Assembly (NCBI RefSeq): GCF_900499005.1
Contig: NZ_LS991316.1
Span: forward strand, 418,717-482,716
Length of the DNA: 64,000 bases
Source of the DNA: Actinomyces culturomici
GTDB lineage: Bacteria; Actinomycetota; Actinomycetes; Actinomycetales; Actinomycetaceae
Direction of reading: 5' to 3'
Part shown: in pieces, positions 18,461-30,300 of the stretch
Layout of the letters: the number at the start of each line of letters is the position of its first letter
Numbering within the stretch: position 1 is the stretch's first letter
Made by a program: the position numbers and the translations under genes
The notes under the pieces: generated by a model
Seen by the model: the letters and a program-made list of their open reading frames with translations, nothing else
What the model was told of the DNA's origin: nothing
The model's database searches: none

Positions 18461-19108
18461 ATGGACATCACCGTCGTCGCGCGCAATGCGGAGATCCACC
18501 CGAACTTCCGCGCCTACGTCGAGGAGAAGGTCTCGAAGATCACGCAGTTCTACCCGCGCGCGCAGCGCGTGGACGTTGAACTCACCCACGAGCGCAACCC
18601 CAGGCAGGCCGACACCGCCGAGCGCATCGAGCTCACGGTCTACGGCAAGGGCCCGATCATCCGGGCCGAGGCGGAATCCGCGGACCGCTACGCGGCGGTC
18701 GACATTGCGGCCGGCAAGCTCTTCGAGCGCCTCCGTCGCATGCGCGATCGTGCGAAGGATCACCGGCGCAGGTACCCCCGGCAGATCGACGAGATTGAGC
18801 TCCTCGAAGAGGTCGCGCCCGTCGAAGAGGCTGCCCCGGTGCCCGCCCCGGCGAAGCTCCGCTCGGCGGAGGACCTCAAGGTCGGGGAGGCGCGCGAGGA
18901 GCAGCTCGGAGACTCGCCGATCATCGTGCGGCAGAAGGTCCACGAGGCCGAACCGATGACCGTCGACGAGGCCCTCGACCAGATGGAGATGGTCGGGCAC
19001 CCGTTCTTCCTGTTCATCGACAAGACGACGATGCAGCCCTGCGTCGTCTACCACCGCCACGGCTGGACCTACGGCGTCCTCCGACTCAACACGACGATCA
19101 ACGCCTGA
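18461..19108 (+). CDS. hpf: Ribosome hibernation-promoting factor, long form
   Basis: The 215-residue protein has an N-terminal HPF/RaiA domain (residues 1-100, [16 protein letters not shown]) that binds the 30S decoding region, an acidic and Pro-rich linker, and the C-terminal dimerisation domain (about 155-212, [12 protein letters not shown]). The long form makes 100S ribosome dimers or protects idle ribosomes in stationary phase. GGAGG at 18451 precedes the ATG. It lies just upstream of secA, a common actinobacterial order, and is separated from it by a strong terminator. Confidence 0.94.
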   Translation: MDITVVARNAEIHPNFRAYVEEKVSKITQFYPRAQRVDVELTHERNPRQADTAERIELTVYGKGPIIRAEAESADRYAAVDIAAGKLFERLRRMRDRAKDHRRRYPRQIDEIELLEEVAPVEEAAPVPAPAKLRSAEDLKVGEAREEQLGDSPIIVRQKVHEAEPMTVDEALDQMEMVGHPFFLFIDKTTMQPCVVYHRHGWTYGVLRLNTTINA

Positions 19109-19123
19109 CGGAAGTCGGCACTC

Positions 19124-19154
19124 GGCGGCCCCGGCGCGCAGCGCCGGGGCCGCC
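19124..19154 (+). terminator. Strong GC-rich terminator hairpin after hpf
   Basis: A perfect 14-base-pair stem (19124-19137 with 19141-19154) closes on a three-base loop, GCA. It starts 16 bases after the hpf stop and has no U-tract. It should separate hpf transcription from secA. Confidence 0.8.
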
Positions 19155-19320
19155 CCGCGTTCGCGCGGCCCCGGCCCGGCAGTCTCCTCCCGATCGACGC
19201 GCGGCCCCGACCTCGTCGATTCGGATGCGCGGAGGGAGGGCGCCGAAGCGCGGCGGCCCGAAGCGGAAGCGGCGGGGAGACGGGCGCGGGCGTCGAGTCG
19301 AGTCGGGCGCGCGAACTCCG

Positions 19321-19326
19321 TAGACT
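19321..19326 (+). promoter_or_regulatory. -10 box (TAGACT) for the secA transcript
   Basis: TAGACT is followed by GGGGCG and a GTG at 19333, so transcription should start on that GTG rather than at secA itself (19386). The same CTGGGGCGGTG block starts the leaderless DUF3499 gene. Confidence 0.6.
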
Positions 19327-19332
19327 GGGGCG

Positions 19333-19385
19333 GTGCACGACGAGCACCCGGGGCGATCGCCCCGGCCGCGACAACAGGAGCCCTA

Positions 19386-19386
<1 letters not shown>
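19333..19386 (+). CDS. Predicted leaderless upstream ORF of secA (17 codons)
   Basis: A GTG at the predicted transcription start opens a 17-codon frame, reading [17 protein letters not shown] if GTG is the initiator. Its TAG stop shares its last base with the secA GTG (TAGTG). Its last codon before the stop is proline, and it spans an 18-base palindrome (19348-19365). The secA ribosome site CAGGAG lies inside the frame, so translating ribosomes would cover or unmask it. I know of no described protein with this sequence. It may be a chance frame; the argument rests on the -10 spacing and the stop/start overlap. Confidence 0.45.
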
Positions 19387-22247
<2,861 letters not shown>

Positions 22248-22270
22248 TGCTCCTTCGGCCCGTTCGGGGC

Positions 22271-22747
22271 TCAGGCGATTTCGAGGGCGGTGGCGATCCA
22301 CCGCCCTCGAAACGCTTCCAGGCGGAGCGCGACGGCGTAGGTGCGCGAGGGGCCCCGGACGACGACGGCCGACTCGACTTTGCCGGGAGCGACTTCGCTC
22401 GCCCTCCATCCGACGGGGGCGCAGCTGCGTCGCGAGCGGCCGTCCGCCGCGTCGTCGAAGCGCAGGTGCTTGAGGGCGGTGAAGAGCGAGGGGACCATCC
22501 AGCGTTCGAGTTGGCGCTTCTCCCGGAGCCCGAGAACCGCTTCGACGATCGCGCGCCCGAGGCCCGCCGACCACGTCGCGGGGTCGGGCGTCTGGGGATC
22601 GAGGACGCCGCCCTCCGCCCGCGAGGCCAGCCACACCCGCATGTCGGCGACCTGCGAGGCGGGGACGTCGATGCGCGCGTCCCAGCGGAAGGTCCGGCGC
22701 TCGAAGGCGCAGGTCCGGGTGCTCGAGTGGAGGACGGTGGTGCTCAT
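22271..22747 (-). CDS. Rv3235 family protein
   Basis: The 158-residue protein has the features I associate with the Rv3235 family encoded next to secA in actinobacteria: a central ATWSAGLGRAIVEAVLGLREKRQLERWMVPSLFTAL-type helical segment and a C-terminal beta region ending in EAFRGRWIATALEIA, resembling an NTF2-like fold. Function unknown. The ATG at 22747 overlaps the LysM gene stop by four bases (ATGA), so the two are translated as a unit. It converges on secA with 23 bases between stops. Confidence 0.75.
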   Translation of the reverse strand: MSTTVLHSSTRTCAFERRTFRWDARIDVPASQVADMRVWLASRAEGGVLDPQTPDPATWSAGLGRAIVEAVLGLREKRQLERWMVPSLFTALKHLRFDDAADGRSRRSCAPVGWRASEVAPGKVESAVVVRGPSRTYAVALRLEAFRGRWIATALEIA

Positions 22748-23763
22748 GAGCGCTCCTGGGGGAGGACGAGGACGTCGCCGGGGTGGATGAGGGAGGGATC
22801 GTCGCCGATCACGTCGGCGTTGAGCGCGTAGATGGCGCGCCAGGTCTCGGTGATCTCGGCGTCGGAGGCGCCGGTCTCGAGGAGGGCCGCGGCGATCGAC
22901 CAGAGGGAGTCGTCCGGTCGGACCTCGATCGATCGCGCCGACTCCTGCGTCGCCGGTGAGGACGAAGGCGACGAGGCGGAGGCCGAGGCGCCGGGAGTCG
23001 AGGTCCGCTTCGGGACCGACTCCCCGGGCGAGTTCGGCGGCGCGGGGGCGGGAGCCCCGCTCTCCGCGCTGCGCGGGGCGGGGGACTCGGCGGGAATCGC
23101 CGGGGCGACGGCGTCGGCGCTCGCGGAGGACTCGGTCGACGGTGCCGTCGACTCGTGAGGCGATGTGCTCCGGGACTCGGCGCGGGGCGAGGCGGGAGCC
23201 GACGGCGTGGCCGAGTCGTCGGGGAAGCCCCCGTCGCGCGCCGTCCCCTCGACGCTGGTCGCCTCCTCGTCGGTCGGCGCGGGACGCGTGGAACCTGAGG
23301 CCGCGGAGTCCGTCGCGCCTCCGGTCGGCGACCACAACCAGGAGACGCCGACGGGATCGGTGACGGGATCCGCGGGGACCGGAGCGGCGACTGCGCCGGG
23401 CAGGACGATTCCGAAGGATGCGAGTCCGAGGGTCGCCGAAGCGGCGCCCCGCAGGGCGATGCGCTTCGCGGCGCCCGTGCCCGCGGTGACGGCGAGCGCG
23501 GCGAACCGACGGCGGAGCCCAGCGGGAAGCGCGTGGGCGAGGGAGAGGAGCGCTGCCGCGGAGGCGAGCGCGTTGACCGCGAGGAGGAGGGCGGCGAGAC
23601 CCGCGATGAGGACGGCGATCGCGATCTCGGGGCGCGCGAACGAGAAGTGGGGGAGCAGCGCCCAGGCTCCGCGCCCGAGGACGAGGGCGGCGGGTCCTCC
23701 GAGGACGACCGCGCCGAGGGCGAGCGCGATATCGCGCTCGCCGTCCTTCGATCGGTTCGACAT
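22744..23763 (-). CDS. LysM-domain membrane protein
   Basis: The roughly 339-residue protein has two to three hydrophobic segments near the N-terminus (about residues 15-120), a long Pro/Ser/Ala/Thr-rich extracytoplasmic linker, and a C-terminal LysM domain (VRPDDSLWSIAAALLE through IHPGDVLVLPQ) that should bind peptidoglycan. It probably anchors at the membrane and reaches into the wall. Two adjacent ATGs are possible; the second (23763) has the better distance from GGAGG. Co-translated with the Rv3235-family gene. A proline- and glutamate-poor linker of this kind is usually disordered. Confidence 0.82.
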   Translation of the reverse strand: MSNRSKDGERDIALALGAVVLGGPAALVLGRGAWALLPHFSFARPEIAIAVLIAGLAALLLAVNALASAAALLSLAHALPAGLRRRFAALAVTAGTGAAKRIALRGAASATLGLASFGIVLPGAVAAPVPADPVTDPVGVSWLWSPTGGATDSAASGSTRPAPTDEEATSVEGTARDGGFPDDSATPSAPASPRAESRSTSPHESTAPSTESSASADAVAPAIPAESPAPRSAESGAPAPAPPNSPGESVPKRTSTPGASASASSPSSSPATQESARSIEVRPDDSLWSIAAALLETGASDAEITETWRAIYALNADVIGDDPSLIHPGDVLVLPQERS

Positions 23764-23865
23764 CATTCCCTCCGTTCAGGTTCAGTTCATATCGGTTCGT
23801 GCGATTCAGTGTCGAACCTCTCGCCCTCGGCTGTCAAGTGGGGTCCGCTGCGAACCGCCGCATGG

Positions 23866-23871
23866 CACGCT
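23866..23871 (+). promoter_or_regulatory. Candidate leaderless -10 box (CACGCT)
   Basis: CACGCT is followed by GGGGTC and the ATG of the gene at 23878. The box is a weak match to TANNNT, but the six-base distance fits the leaderless genes elsewhere in the window, and no ribosome site is seen. Confidence 0.4.
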
Positions 23872-23877
23872 GGGGTC

Positions 23878-24438
23878 ATGGACTTCGAACTCTTCCTCCG
23901 TTCGCTCGAATCGGAATTCGACGCGCATCGGCGCGAGGAGGCGGACGCCCTCGTCGCCGAACTCGCGGACGCGGAACGGGTGTCCGTGCGGCTCGCGCAC
24001 CGCCTCGCCTCCGCTCGGGGGCGGCGCATCGGCGCGACCCTGCGCGGCGGTCCCACTGTCGAAGGGGTCGTCGTCGAGGCGCGGACGAACTGGATCCTCA
24101 TCGCGGAGGACACCGGGAGGGGCCTCGTTCCGACGTCGGCGATCGTCGCCGTGCGAGGACTCGGCGTCGGCGTCGACGACCACGCGAGGGCGGGAGCCGG
24201 GCTGGGGATCTCGAGCGTTCTGCGCTCCCTCGCGGAGGAGCGGATCCCCGTCGTCGTCGACCACGACGCGGGACGATGCCGGGGCCGCGTCCTCGCGGTC
24301 TTCGGCGATCATTTCGACTTCGAATCGAACTCCGCCGAGGAGGCGGTCGACTCGCGCGACGCCGCTCCGCGCGCGGTCCTCTCCCTCGTCACGGCGGGGG
24401 TCCGGAGGATCCGCGGTGCCCTGAGCGAACGCCACTGA
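23878..24438 (+). CDS. Conserved hypothetical protein
   Basis: The 186-residue protein has no signal peptide or membrane segment. It begins with an acidic helical region (FLRSLESEFDAHRREEADALVAELADAERV), followed by beta-rich sequence with GATLRGGPTVEGVVVEARTNWILI and a second similar strand set (VVDHDAGRCRGRVLAVFGDHFDF), which suggests two small barrel-like repeats. I do not recognise a family or function. It sits between the LysM gene and the small HTH gene, converging on the latter. Confidence 0.65.
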   Translation: MDFELFLRSLESEFDAHRREEADALVAELADAERVSVRLAHRLASARGRRIGATLRGGPTVEGVVVEARTNWILIAEDTGRGLVPTSAIVAVRGLGVGVDDHARAGAGLGISSVLRSLAEERIPVVVDHDAGRCRGRVLAVFGDHFDFESNSAEEAVDSRDAAPRAVLSLVTAGVRRIRGALSERH

Positions 24439-24455
24439 GGCGCCTCGAGGGCGCC
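24439..24455. terminator. Small hairpin between convergent genes
   Basis: GGCGCC-TCGAG-GGCGCC directly follows the stop of the plus-strand gene and lies 20 bases before the stop of the minus-strand HTH gene. It may serve as a short bidirectional terminator. Confidence 0.4.
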
Positions 24456-24474
24456 GGAGTCTGAAACGGGTCGG

Positions 24475-24687
24475 TCAGAGGGCGGTGTGCTCGGTGATCC
24501 GTTCGCGCGTCGCCGCGTACTGGTCGGCGATGTACTGCTCGAGGACCGACTCCTCGATCCGCCAGGCCTTCTTCCCGCCGACCTGGATGGCCGGCAGCTC
24601 GCCCGAGGCGACGAGGGAGCGCGCCGCGGACATCGTGAGGTTGAGGGTCTCGGCGACATCGGCGAGTGTGAGGAATCGGGGACTCAT
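24475..24687 (-). CDS. Small helix-turn-helix protein (excisionase/BldC type)
   Basis: The 70-residue protein is essentially one MerR-like winged helix-turn-helix: LTLADVAETLNLTMSAARSLVASGELPAIQVGGKKAWRI. This DNA-binding module is shared by phage excisionases and the BldC developmental regulator family; the actinobacterial chromosomal context and lack of phage genes favour a BldC-like chromosomal regulator. Targets unknown. The ATG is six bases after a GATAAT -10 box, with GGCGCC between, so the message is probably leaderless. It is divergent from the SAF gene. Confidence 0.85.
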   Translation of the reverse strand: MSPRFLTLADVAETLNLTMSAARSLVASGELPAIQVGGKKAWRIEESVLEQYIADQYAATRERITEHTAL

Positions 24688-24693
24688 GGCGCC

Positions 24694-24699
24694 ATTATC
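24694..24699 (-). promoter_or_regulatory. Leaderless -10 box (GATAAT) for the HTH gene
   Basis: On the minus strand GATAAT is followed by GGCGCC and ATG. The spacer plus start, GGCGCCATG, is identical to that of the glutamine amidotransferase gene at 32591. Confidence 0.6.
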
Positions 24700-24838
24700 G
24701 CATTCCGTGTCGCTTCGGCGCGCATCGATGCGCTCCGCTGTGGATCGCGCCCCAAGAGTCGGATCCTTCTCGCGTCGTCGGAAGAACGGTTACTGTGGAA
24801 AGCTCTCCTGAGAGCCCCGGATCGGAGAGGATACGGGG

Positions 24839-25468
24839 GTGAGCACACGACGACGCACGCTCCGGGTCTCCGGTCCGCGGCCGCTGTGGCGCGACCCGCG
24901 CTTCCTCGGCGGACTGGCCCTGATCGCGATCTCCATCCTCGCCTGCACATGGCTCGTCGCCGACGCCCGCGCCGGGGTCTCCGTCTACCGGACGACCCGC
25001 GCCGTCGCCGTCGGCGAGCCCCTCGACGCGTCGAATACGACGCTCGTCGACGCGCGCATCCCCGCCGAGTCCTACGTCCTCGAAGGCGCGATGCCGCAGG
25101 GCGGACTCGCCGCCCGTTCGATGGGGGCCGGGGAGCTCGTCGCGCAGGGGGCGGTGACGACGGAGGCCGACGGGGCGACCCGCCGGCTCGTCGTCTCCGT
25201 CGCCGACGGGCTGCCCGCCTCGGCCGAGCCCGGGGATCTCCTCGAACTCTGGGCGCTCCCGCGGCCGGCCCGGGGGACGCAGGCCGCCGGGGAGTCGCGC
25301 CTCGTCGCCGGCGACGTCGTCCTCGTGCGGATCCTCGACGAGGAGAGCTCCCTCTCGCGCTCCGGCTCCCGCATCGAGATCCTCATCGACGCCTCCGCGC
25401 TCTCACAGGTCCTCGACGCGATGAGCGGCGGCGACGCCCTCGCGGCCGTCCCGATCGGGGCCGCGTGA
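24839..25468 (+). CDS. SAF-domain membrane-anchored protein (CpaB/RcpC-like)
   Basis: The 209-residue protein has one N-terminal membrane helix (about residues 22-40, FLGGLALIAISILACTWLV) and an extracytoplasmic SAF domain (VYRTTRAVAVGEPLDASNTTLVDARIP and GELVAQGAVT). In Tad pilus systems such proteins (CpaB) assemble at the outer face. Here it is followed by a CpaE-like ATPase with a GTGA overlap, but no pilin, secretin or TadA ATPase is in the window. A TACTGT -10-like box at 24791-24796 may drive it. The function of this small actinobacterial pair is not established. Confidence 0.72.
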   Translation: MSTRRRTLRVSGPRPLWRDPRFLGGLALIAISILACTWLVADARAGVSVYRTTRAVAVGEPLDASNTTLVDARIPAESYVLEGAMPQGGLAARSMGAGELVAQGAVTTEADGATRRLVVSVADGLPASAEPGDLLELWALPRPARGTQAAGESRLVAGDVVLVRILDEESSLSRSGSRIEILIDASALSQVLDAMSGGDALAAVPIGAA

Positions 25469-26802
25469 GCGCCCGCCGCGGCGTCCTCGTCCTCGCCCCG
25501 GAGGACGAGGGCGACCTCGTCCGCGCGATCGACGCCCGCGCCGAGGAACTGCGGGTCGTCCGCCGCTGCGCCGATCTCGCCGAGGTTCGGGCGGCGGCCC
25601 GGGCGCGCGTCGGCGATCTCGTCGTCCTCGACTCCTCCGAACCCGACCTCGACGCCCTCGTCGTCGAGGAGATCCGCAGATGCGGCGCCGGCGTCGTCCT
25701 CCTCGTCGACGCACTCGGCTCCTCCGAGGCGCGCGGCCTCGGGGCGGACGCCCTCGCGGCCCGCGGTGCCCCCGACCAGGTCGTCGAATGCCTTCTCGCC
25801 CTCGTCAACGGTCCGCGGGCGACGCCCCTCGAAACGGTCGAGGCGCCCCCCGGTCCGCACTCCAGTGCGCGTCGCGAGAACCCCGCGGAGCAGGACCCGC
25901 GCCGAGATCCCCCGAGCGATGCCGTCGGCGGGGACGCCGACATCCCCGCCCTCGACGCGGGAGGCGGACGCGGCCGGATCATCGCCGTCTGGGGGACATC
26001 GGGCGCCCCCGGCCGGTCGACGATCGCCCTCGGCCTCGCCCACGCGCTCGCGCAGTGCGCGCCGACCCTCCTCGTCGACGCCGACGTGCGCGACCCCTCG
26101 ATCGCGCACATGGCCGGGATCCCCGTCGACGCCTCCGGACTCTCGGCCCTCGCCAGGCGCTGCGTTCGCGGCGCTCTCGACGCCGACGCCGTCGCAGCGG
26201 CGGCCTTCGACTACTCCCCGGAACTGCGCCTCCTCACGGGTCTCACCAGCCCGCACCGATGGCGCGAGATCGGCCCCGCGGCGCTCGCCTCCATCCTCGA
26301 CCGGGCGCGGGAGCGCTGCACGTGGATCGTCGTCGACGTCGCCGCGGTGAGCCTCGACGCCGTCGCCGACGACATCCGTCAGCAGGGCGGTCGCGACGAC
26401 ACGACGGCCGCGGCGCTGCGCATCGCCGATGACATCCTCTGCGTCGCGCGCGCCGACGTCCTCGGGATCAACCGGCTCGCTCATGCGCTCGAGTGGTGGG
26501 AGGCGAACGGCACCGGCACGGCGCCCCGCGTCGTCGTCAATCGCGTCGACTCCGCGTCGACCGGGCCGCGGCCGCGCAACGCCCTCGACGCCGCCCTTTC
26601 GGCGATCATCCCCGGTTCGCGCGTCCACCTCGTCCCAGAGGACGAGGCCGTGGCGAAAGCCCTGCTCAAGGGGAGGAGCGTCCTGGCCGCATCATCGAGT
26701 GCGCCCGCATCGCGGGCGATCGCGGCGCTCGCCGAGACGTTCACGGGGATCACGGCTCCCGCACCGGGGCGTCGGCGCCGGGGGCGCGGTGTGGAACACT
26801 AG
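25465..26802 (+). CDS. CpaE/MinD-like P-loop ATPase
   Basis: The 445-residue protein has an N-terminal receiver-like region (residues 1-120, without an obvious phosphoacceptor context), a linker, and a C-terminal ParA/MinD-type domain from about residue 168. The P-loop reads WGTSGAPGRST, so the usual P-loop lysine is arginine and the MinD signature lysine is missing; DADVRDPS provides the Walker A-prime aspartates. This degenerate loop is common in actinobacterial CpaE-like proteins. It likely partners the SAF protein encoded immediately upstream, perhaps localising an envelope complex. Start is the GTG overlapping the upstream stop. Confidence 0.72.
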   Translation: MSARRGVLVLAPEDEGDLVRAIDARAEELRVVRRCADLAEVRAAARARVGDLVVLDSSEPDLDALVVEEIRRCGAGVVLLVDALGSSEARGLGADALAARGAPDQVVECLLALVNGPRATPLETVEAPPGPHSSARRENPAEQDPRRDPPSDAVGGDADIPALDAGGGRGRIIAVWGTSGAPGRSTIALGLAHALAQCAPTLLVDADVRDPSIAHMAGIPVDASGLSALARRCVRGALDADAVAAAAFDYSPELRLLTGLTSPHRWREIGPAALASILDRARERCTWIVVDVAAVSLDAVADDIRQQGGRDDTTAAALRIADDILCVARADVLGINRLAHALEWWEANGTGTAPRVVVNRVDSASTGPRPRNALDAALSAIIPGSRVHLVPEDEAVAKALLKGRSVLAASSSAPASRAIAALAETFTGITAPAPGRRRRGRGVEH

Positions 26803-26806
26803 GACC

Positions 26807-27265
26807 ATGCGCGTCTACCTGCCGGCCCTCTCCTCCCACCTCCTCGCCGACGACATCGCCGAGCGCCCCGGATTCGCGGTCGTCGCCCCGGCCGGCACCG
26901 ACCGGGAGGGCATCGAGGTCCTCGAGGACGACGCGCAGACCGAGGCGGCGCTCGTCTCCCTCGTCGACCTGCGCGAGGCGAGCGGAGAGGCGCCGATCCG
27001 ACTCGTCCTCGCCGTCGACGCGCCCGATCGTCCCCTCACGGGCGCGGGCGTCGTCGAGACCGGGCCGATCGACGCCACGTGGGCGGACGTCGCCGCGATC
27101 CTCGCGGACTCGCCGGAGGCGGCGGACGACGTGCGAGCGGTCCTCGACGCGGACGAGCAGGACGAGGCCGACGAGGCAGTCGCCCGGCTGTGGGAGCGCG
27201 CCCTCGAGTGGTTCGACGTCTCCGAGCGCCTCGCCCTCGCCGAGGACCTCGGACTGCGGGACTGA
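26807..27265 (+). CDS. DUF6912 family protein
   Basis: The 152-residue protein begins MRVYLPALSSHLL, as in the actinobacterial DUF6912 family, and is mixed alpha/beta with an acidic C-terminal helix region (DEQDEADEAVARLWERALEWFDVSERL). No catalytic motif or membrane segment is seen; function unknown. It starts five bases after the CpaE-like gene stop, so it is probably in the same operon, although the absence of a ribosome site and a NANNNT hexamer six bases upstream also allow a leaderless start. Confidence 0.7.
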   Translation: MRVYLPALSSHLLADDIAERPGFAVVAPAGTDREGIEVLEDDAQTEAALVSLVDLREASGEAPIRLVLAVDAPDRPLTGAGVVETGPIDATWADVAAILADSPEAADDVRAVLDADEQDEADEAVARLWERALEWFDVSERLALAEDLGLRD

Positions 27266-27313
27266 GACTCGTCCCGCCGCGACAACCTCCGCGCCCGCGC
27301 CCGAGCCCGCGGC

Positions 27314-30300
27314 TCAGACGCGCAGCGAGAGCGTCGAGCCCTCCCTCCCGTTCGGGCGGACGCGGATCTGATCGGGGATCTGTCGCGCCATCTCGTCGAC
27401 GTGGCTGATGACGCCGACGGTTCGTCCGGAATCCCTTAGCGCGTGGAGCTCCGCCATGACGAGGTCGAGCGTCGCGGCGTCGAGCGAGCCGAATCCCTCG
27501 TCGATGAACATCGTCCGCAGCTCGACCCCGCCGGCCTCCGAGGCGACGACGTCGGCGAGGCCGAGGGCGAGGGCGAGCGACGCGTAGAAGGTCTCGCCGC
27601 CCGAAAGGGTGCGCGGCGAGCGCGTCTCCTCAGCGTCGTGGTCGACGACGCGCAGGCCGAGACCGGACTTGCGCGAGCTCGTTCCGTCGTCGGGCGCCGA
27701 GACGAGCTCGTAGCGGCCGGAGGAGATCGCGAGGAGCCGCGGATTCGCGGCCGCGAGGACGTCGTCGAGGCGGGAGACGAGCACCCACGCCGACAGGGGC
27801 GTGGCGACGAGGTTCTCCTTCGAGGTCGCGTCCGCGATCCCCGCGAGTCGGCGCACGGGCCCCGCGTCTCGTCTGGCCGCGTCGAGGAGGCGCCGCGATT
27901 CGAGGAAGTCGGTGTGGGCTCCCGAGGTCTGCTCGGCGGCCCGCGCGAGTTCGCCGAGGCGGACCTGGGCGGCGTCGTCGGCGGCTCGTGCGGCCGCCGC
28001 GGCGGCGGCAAGCCCATCGAGGTCGGGCACCGCGACACCGTCGAGTCCCGAGAGGCGCTCGGACGCGAGGAGGTCGTCGACGGCGGCGGAACGGGCGTCG
28101 AATCGACGAATCCCGTCGGCGAGCTCGGCGACCCGAGCGTCGGGAAGAAGACGGGCGCGAGCGGCCGCCGCTCCCTCCTCGCCGTCGGCGAATCCGGCGT
28201 CGGCGAGCGCCGTCGCCGCCGCCCCACCGGCGGTACGGGCGGCGGCGGAGGCGCGCTCCCAGGACGAGAGCGCCTGAGAGAGCATATCGAGCGCGGCGAG
28301 GGAGTCGGTGCAGGAGTCGTCGAGGGCGGCGAGCGACCCGCCCGCGGGGGCCGCGGCGGCGCATGCGGCGGCGTCGGCCTCGATCCCCTCGCGGAGGGCG
28401 CGGGCGCTCGCGCGCCCCTCCGCGAGGACCTGACCGAGTGAGGACTCGCGGGCGCGCGCGTCCTCGAGCTCCTTCCTCGCTCCCGCGAGATCCGCGTCGA
28501 GGCGGGCAAGGGAGGAGGTGAGCTCTCGCGCCCGCGTCGCGTCGGCGCGCGCCGCGTCGAGGAGGAGGGCGATGGAGGCGACGTCCCCGTCGGCGCGCGC
28601 ATTCGCGCCCTTGAGGGCCTCGGTCGTGCGCGCGTGCTCGTGCTGCGCGGTCGCCAGCGCGTCGTCCGCCACGCGCTTCGCCTCATCGAGCGCGGCGACC
28701 TCGTCTCGGCCGGGGGCCGGGGCGTCGGGATCGATCGCCGGATCCGGGTGGTCGGGCGAGCCGCAGACCGGGCAGGGGACGCCGTCCTCGAGCTCGGCCG
28801 CCAGGGCCGCGCCGGTGCTCGCGAGCCAGGCCTCGTGCCCGACGATCGCGGCATCGCGCGCGTCGCGCGCCGCTCTCGCGGCCGTCGAGACGGCATCGGC
28901 GCGCGCCTTCAACTCCTCGATGAGGTCGCGTGCCTCGGCTGCGGCCGCAGCGCGCTTCTCGAGCGACTCGACCCGGGTGGCGGCTCCCTCGAGTTCGGCG
29001 AGGTCGCGGGCCATCGCGGACCGGGAGGCTTCGGCCGCCTCGAGCGCCGGCGGGTACGCGGCGACGCGCTCGGCGACCTCGTCGAGCTCCTGCTCGAGTC
29101 GACCGATACGCGCCTCGCGCGCGGCGAGATCGGCGCGGCGCTCCTCGAGGCCCCGCTCGAGGTCGACGAGGTCGCGGATCCGCGCGCGATGCTCGGCGAT
29201 CGTCTCCGTGCGGGATCGGGCGAGGCGCTGGATGCGGGCGCCCCACTCCTCATCGGGGCCGAGCGCGGGAACCGGCTCGGCCCCGTCGAGCGCCTCATCC
29301 GCATCGGCCCGCGCGGCGCGCAGGTTCTCGACCGCTCGGGCGAGCCGGTCATCGGCGGCCAGAGCGGCATCGAGCGCGGGGACGACGAGCGCCGCCGTGC
29401 GGGCGGCCGCGAGGAGTTCGCGGTCGATGTCGACCGCCTCTCGGCGCGCATCGAGGCTCTCCCGCTCGGCGAGGCGCTCGGCTCTCTCCTCGAGACGCTC
29501 GGCGAGCCGCCTGCCCTCCGCCAGGGCGGCGGAGGCGGCGTCGGCGGCGGTTCGCAGCCCTGCGAGGCGTCCTCTCGCGGCCCTGAGACGGTCCTCCGCC
29601 GACGCGAGGACGGCGTCGGCCGCGGCGCGCGCCGGCGCCGAGTCCTCCGCGAGTGGATCCGGAGGAGCGGACTCCTCGGTCGCCGAATCGCCTCCGGTGA
29701 GCGAGTCCTCGGCCCCGGCCTCGTCGATGGCATCGGGCGCGAGCGCGAGGACGGTGGCGAAGGCTCGGGCGCACTCGCGCTCGGTCTCGTCGACGAGCGC
29801 GCGGGTGCGCGAGCCGGCGGCGACGAGGCGCGCCTGGAAATCCTGGAAGATCCGGGTGTCGAAGATGTCGCGCAGCACCCCCTCGCGCTCTTGCGACGTC
29901 GCCGTGAGAAACTCGGCGAACTTCCCCTGGGGGAGGACGACCGTCTGGAGGAACTGCTCCTTCGACAGGCCGACGAGTCGACGGATCTCCGGGTCGACCT
30001 GCCGGGCGCCGCGCTCGACGGTCCCGACGGTCCGATAGCCGTCCTCGGCGGAGGGATCCTCGACGACGCGGACGAGCGTCGCCGGATCGTTGCGCGGGCT
30101 CTTGCGGCCCTTGGGGGTGTACGCGGGGGAGCGGTGGACGCGATGAAGACCGGCGCCCGTCTCGAAGACGAGGTCGACCTCCGAATGGACCTTCGGCGCC
30201 GCGAGGTCGGAGCGGAGTCGGTCCTTCGACGCGTCCTTCTGACGCGCGACGTCCCCGTAGAGGGCGAAGACGACGGCGTCGATGATCGTCGACTTGCCCG

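Noticed and set aside
24475-24687. Phage excisionase marking an integrated element
   Set aside because: The HTH resembles excisionases, but there is no integrase, att-like repeat or phage gene nearby; a BldC-like chromosomal regulator fits better.
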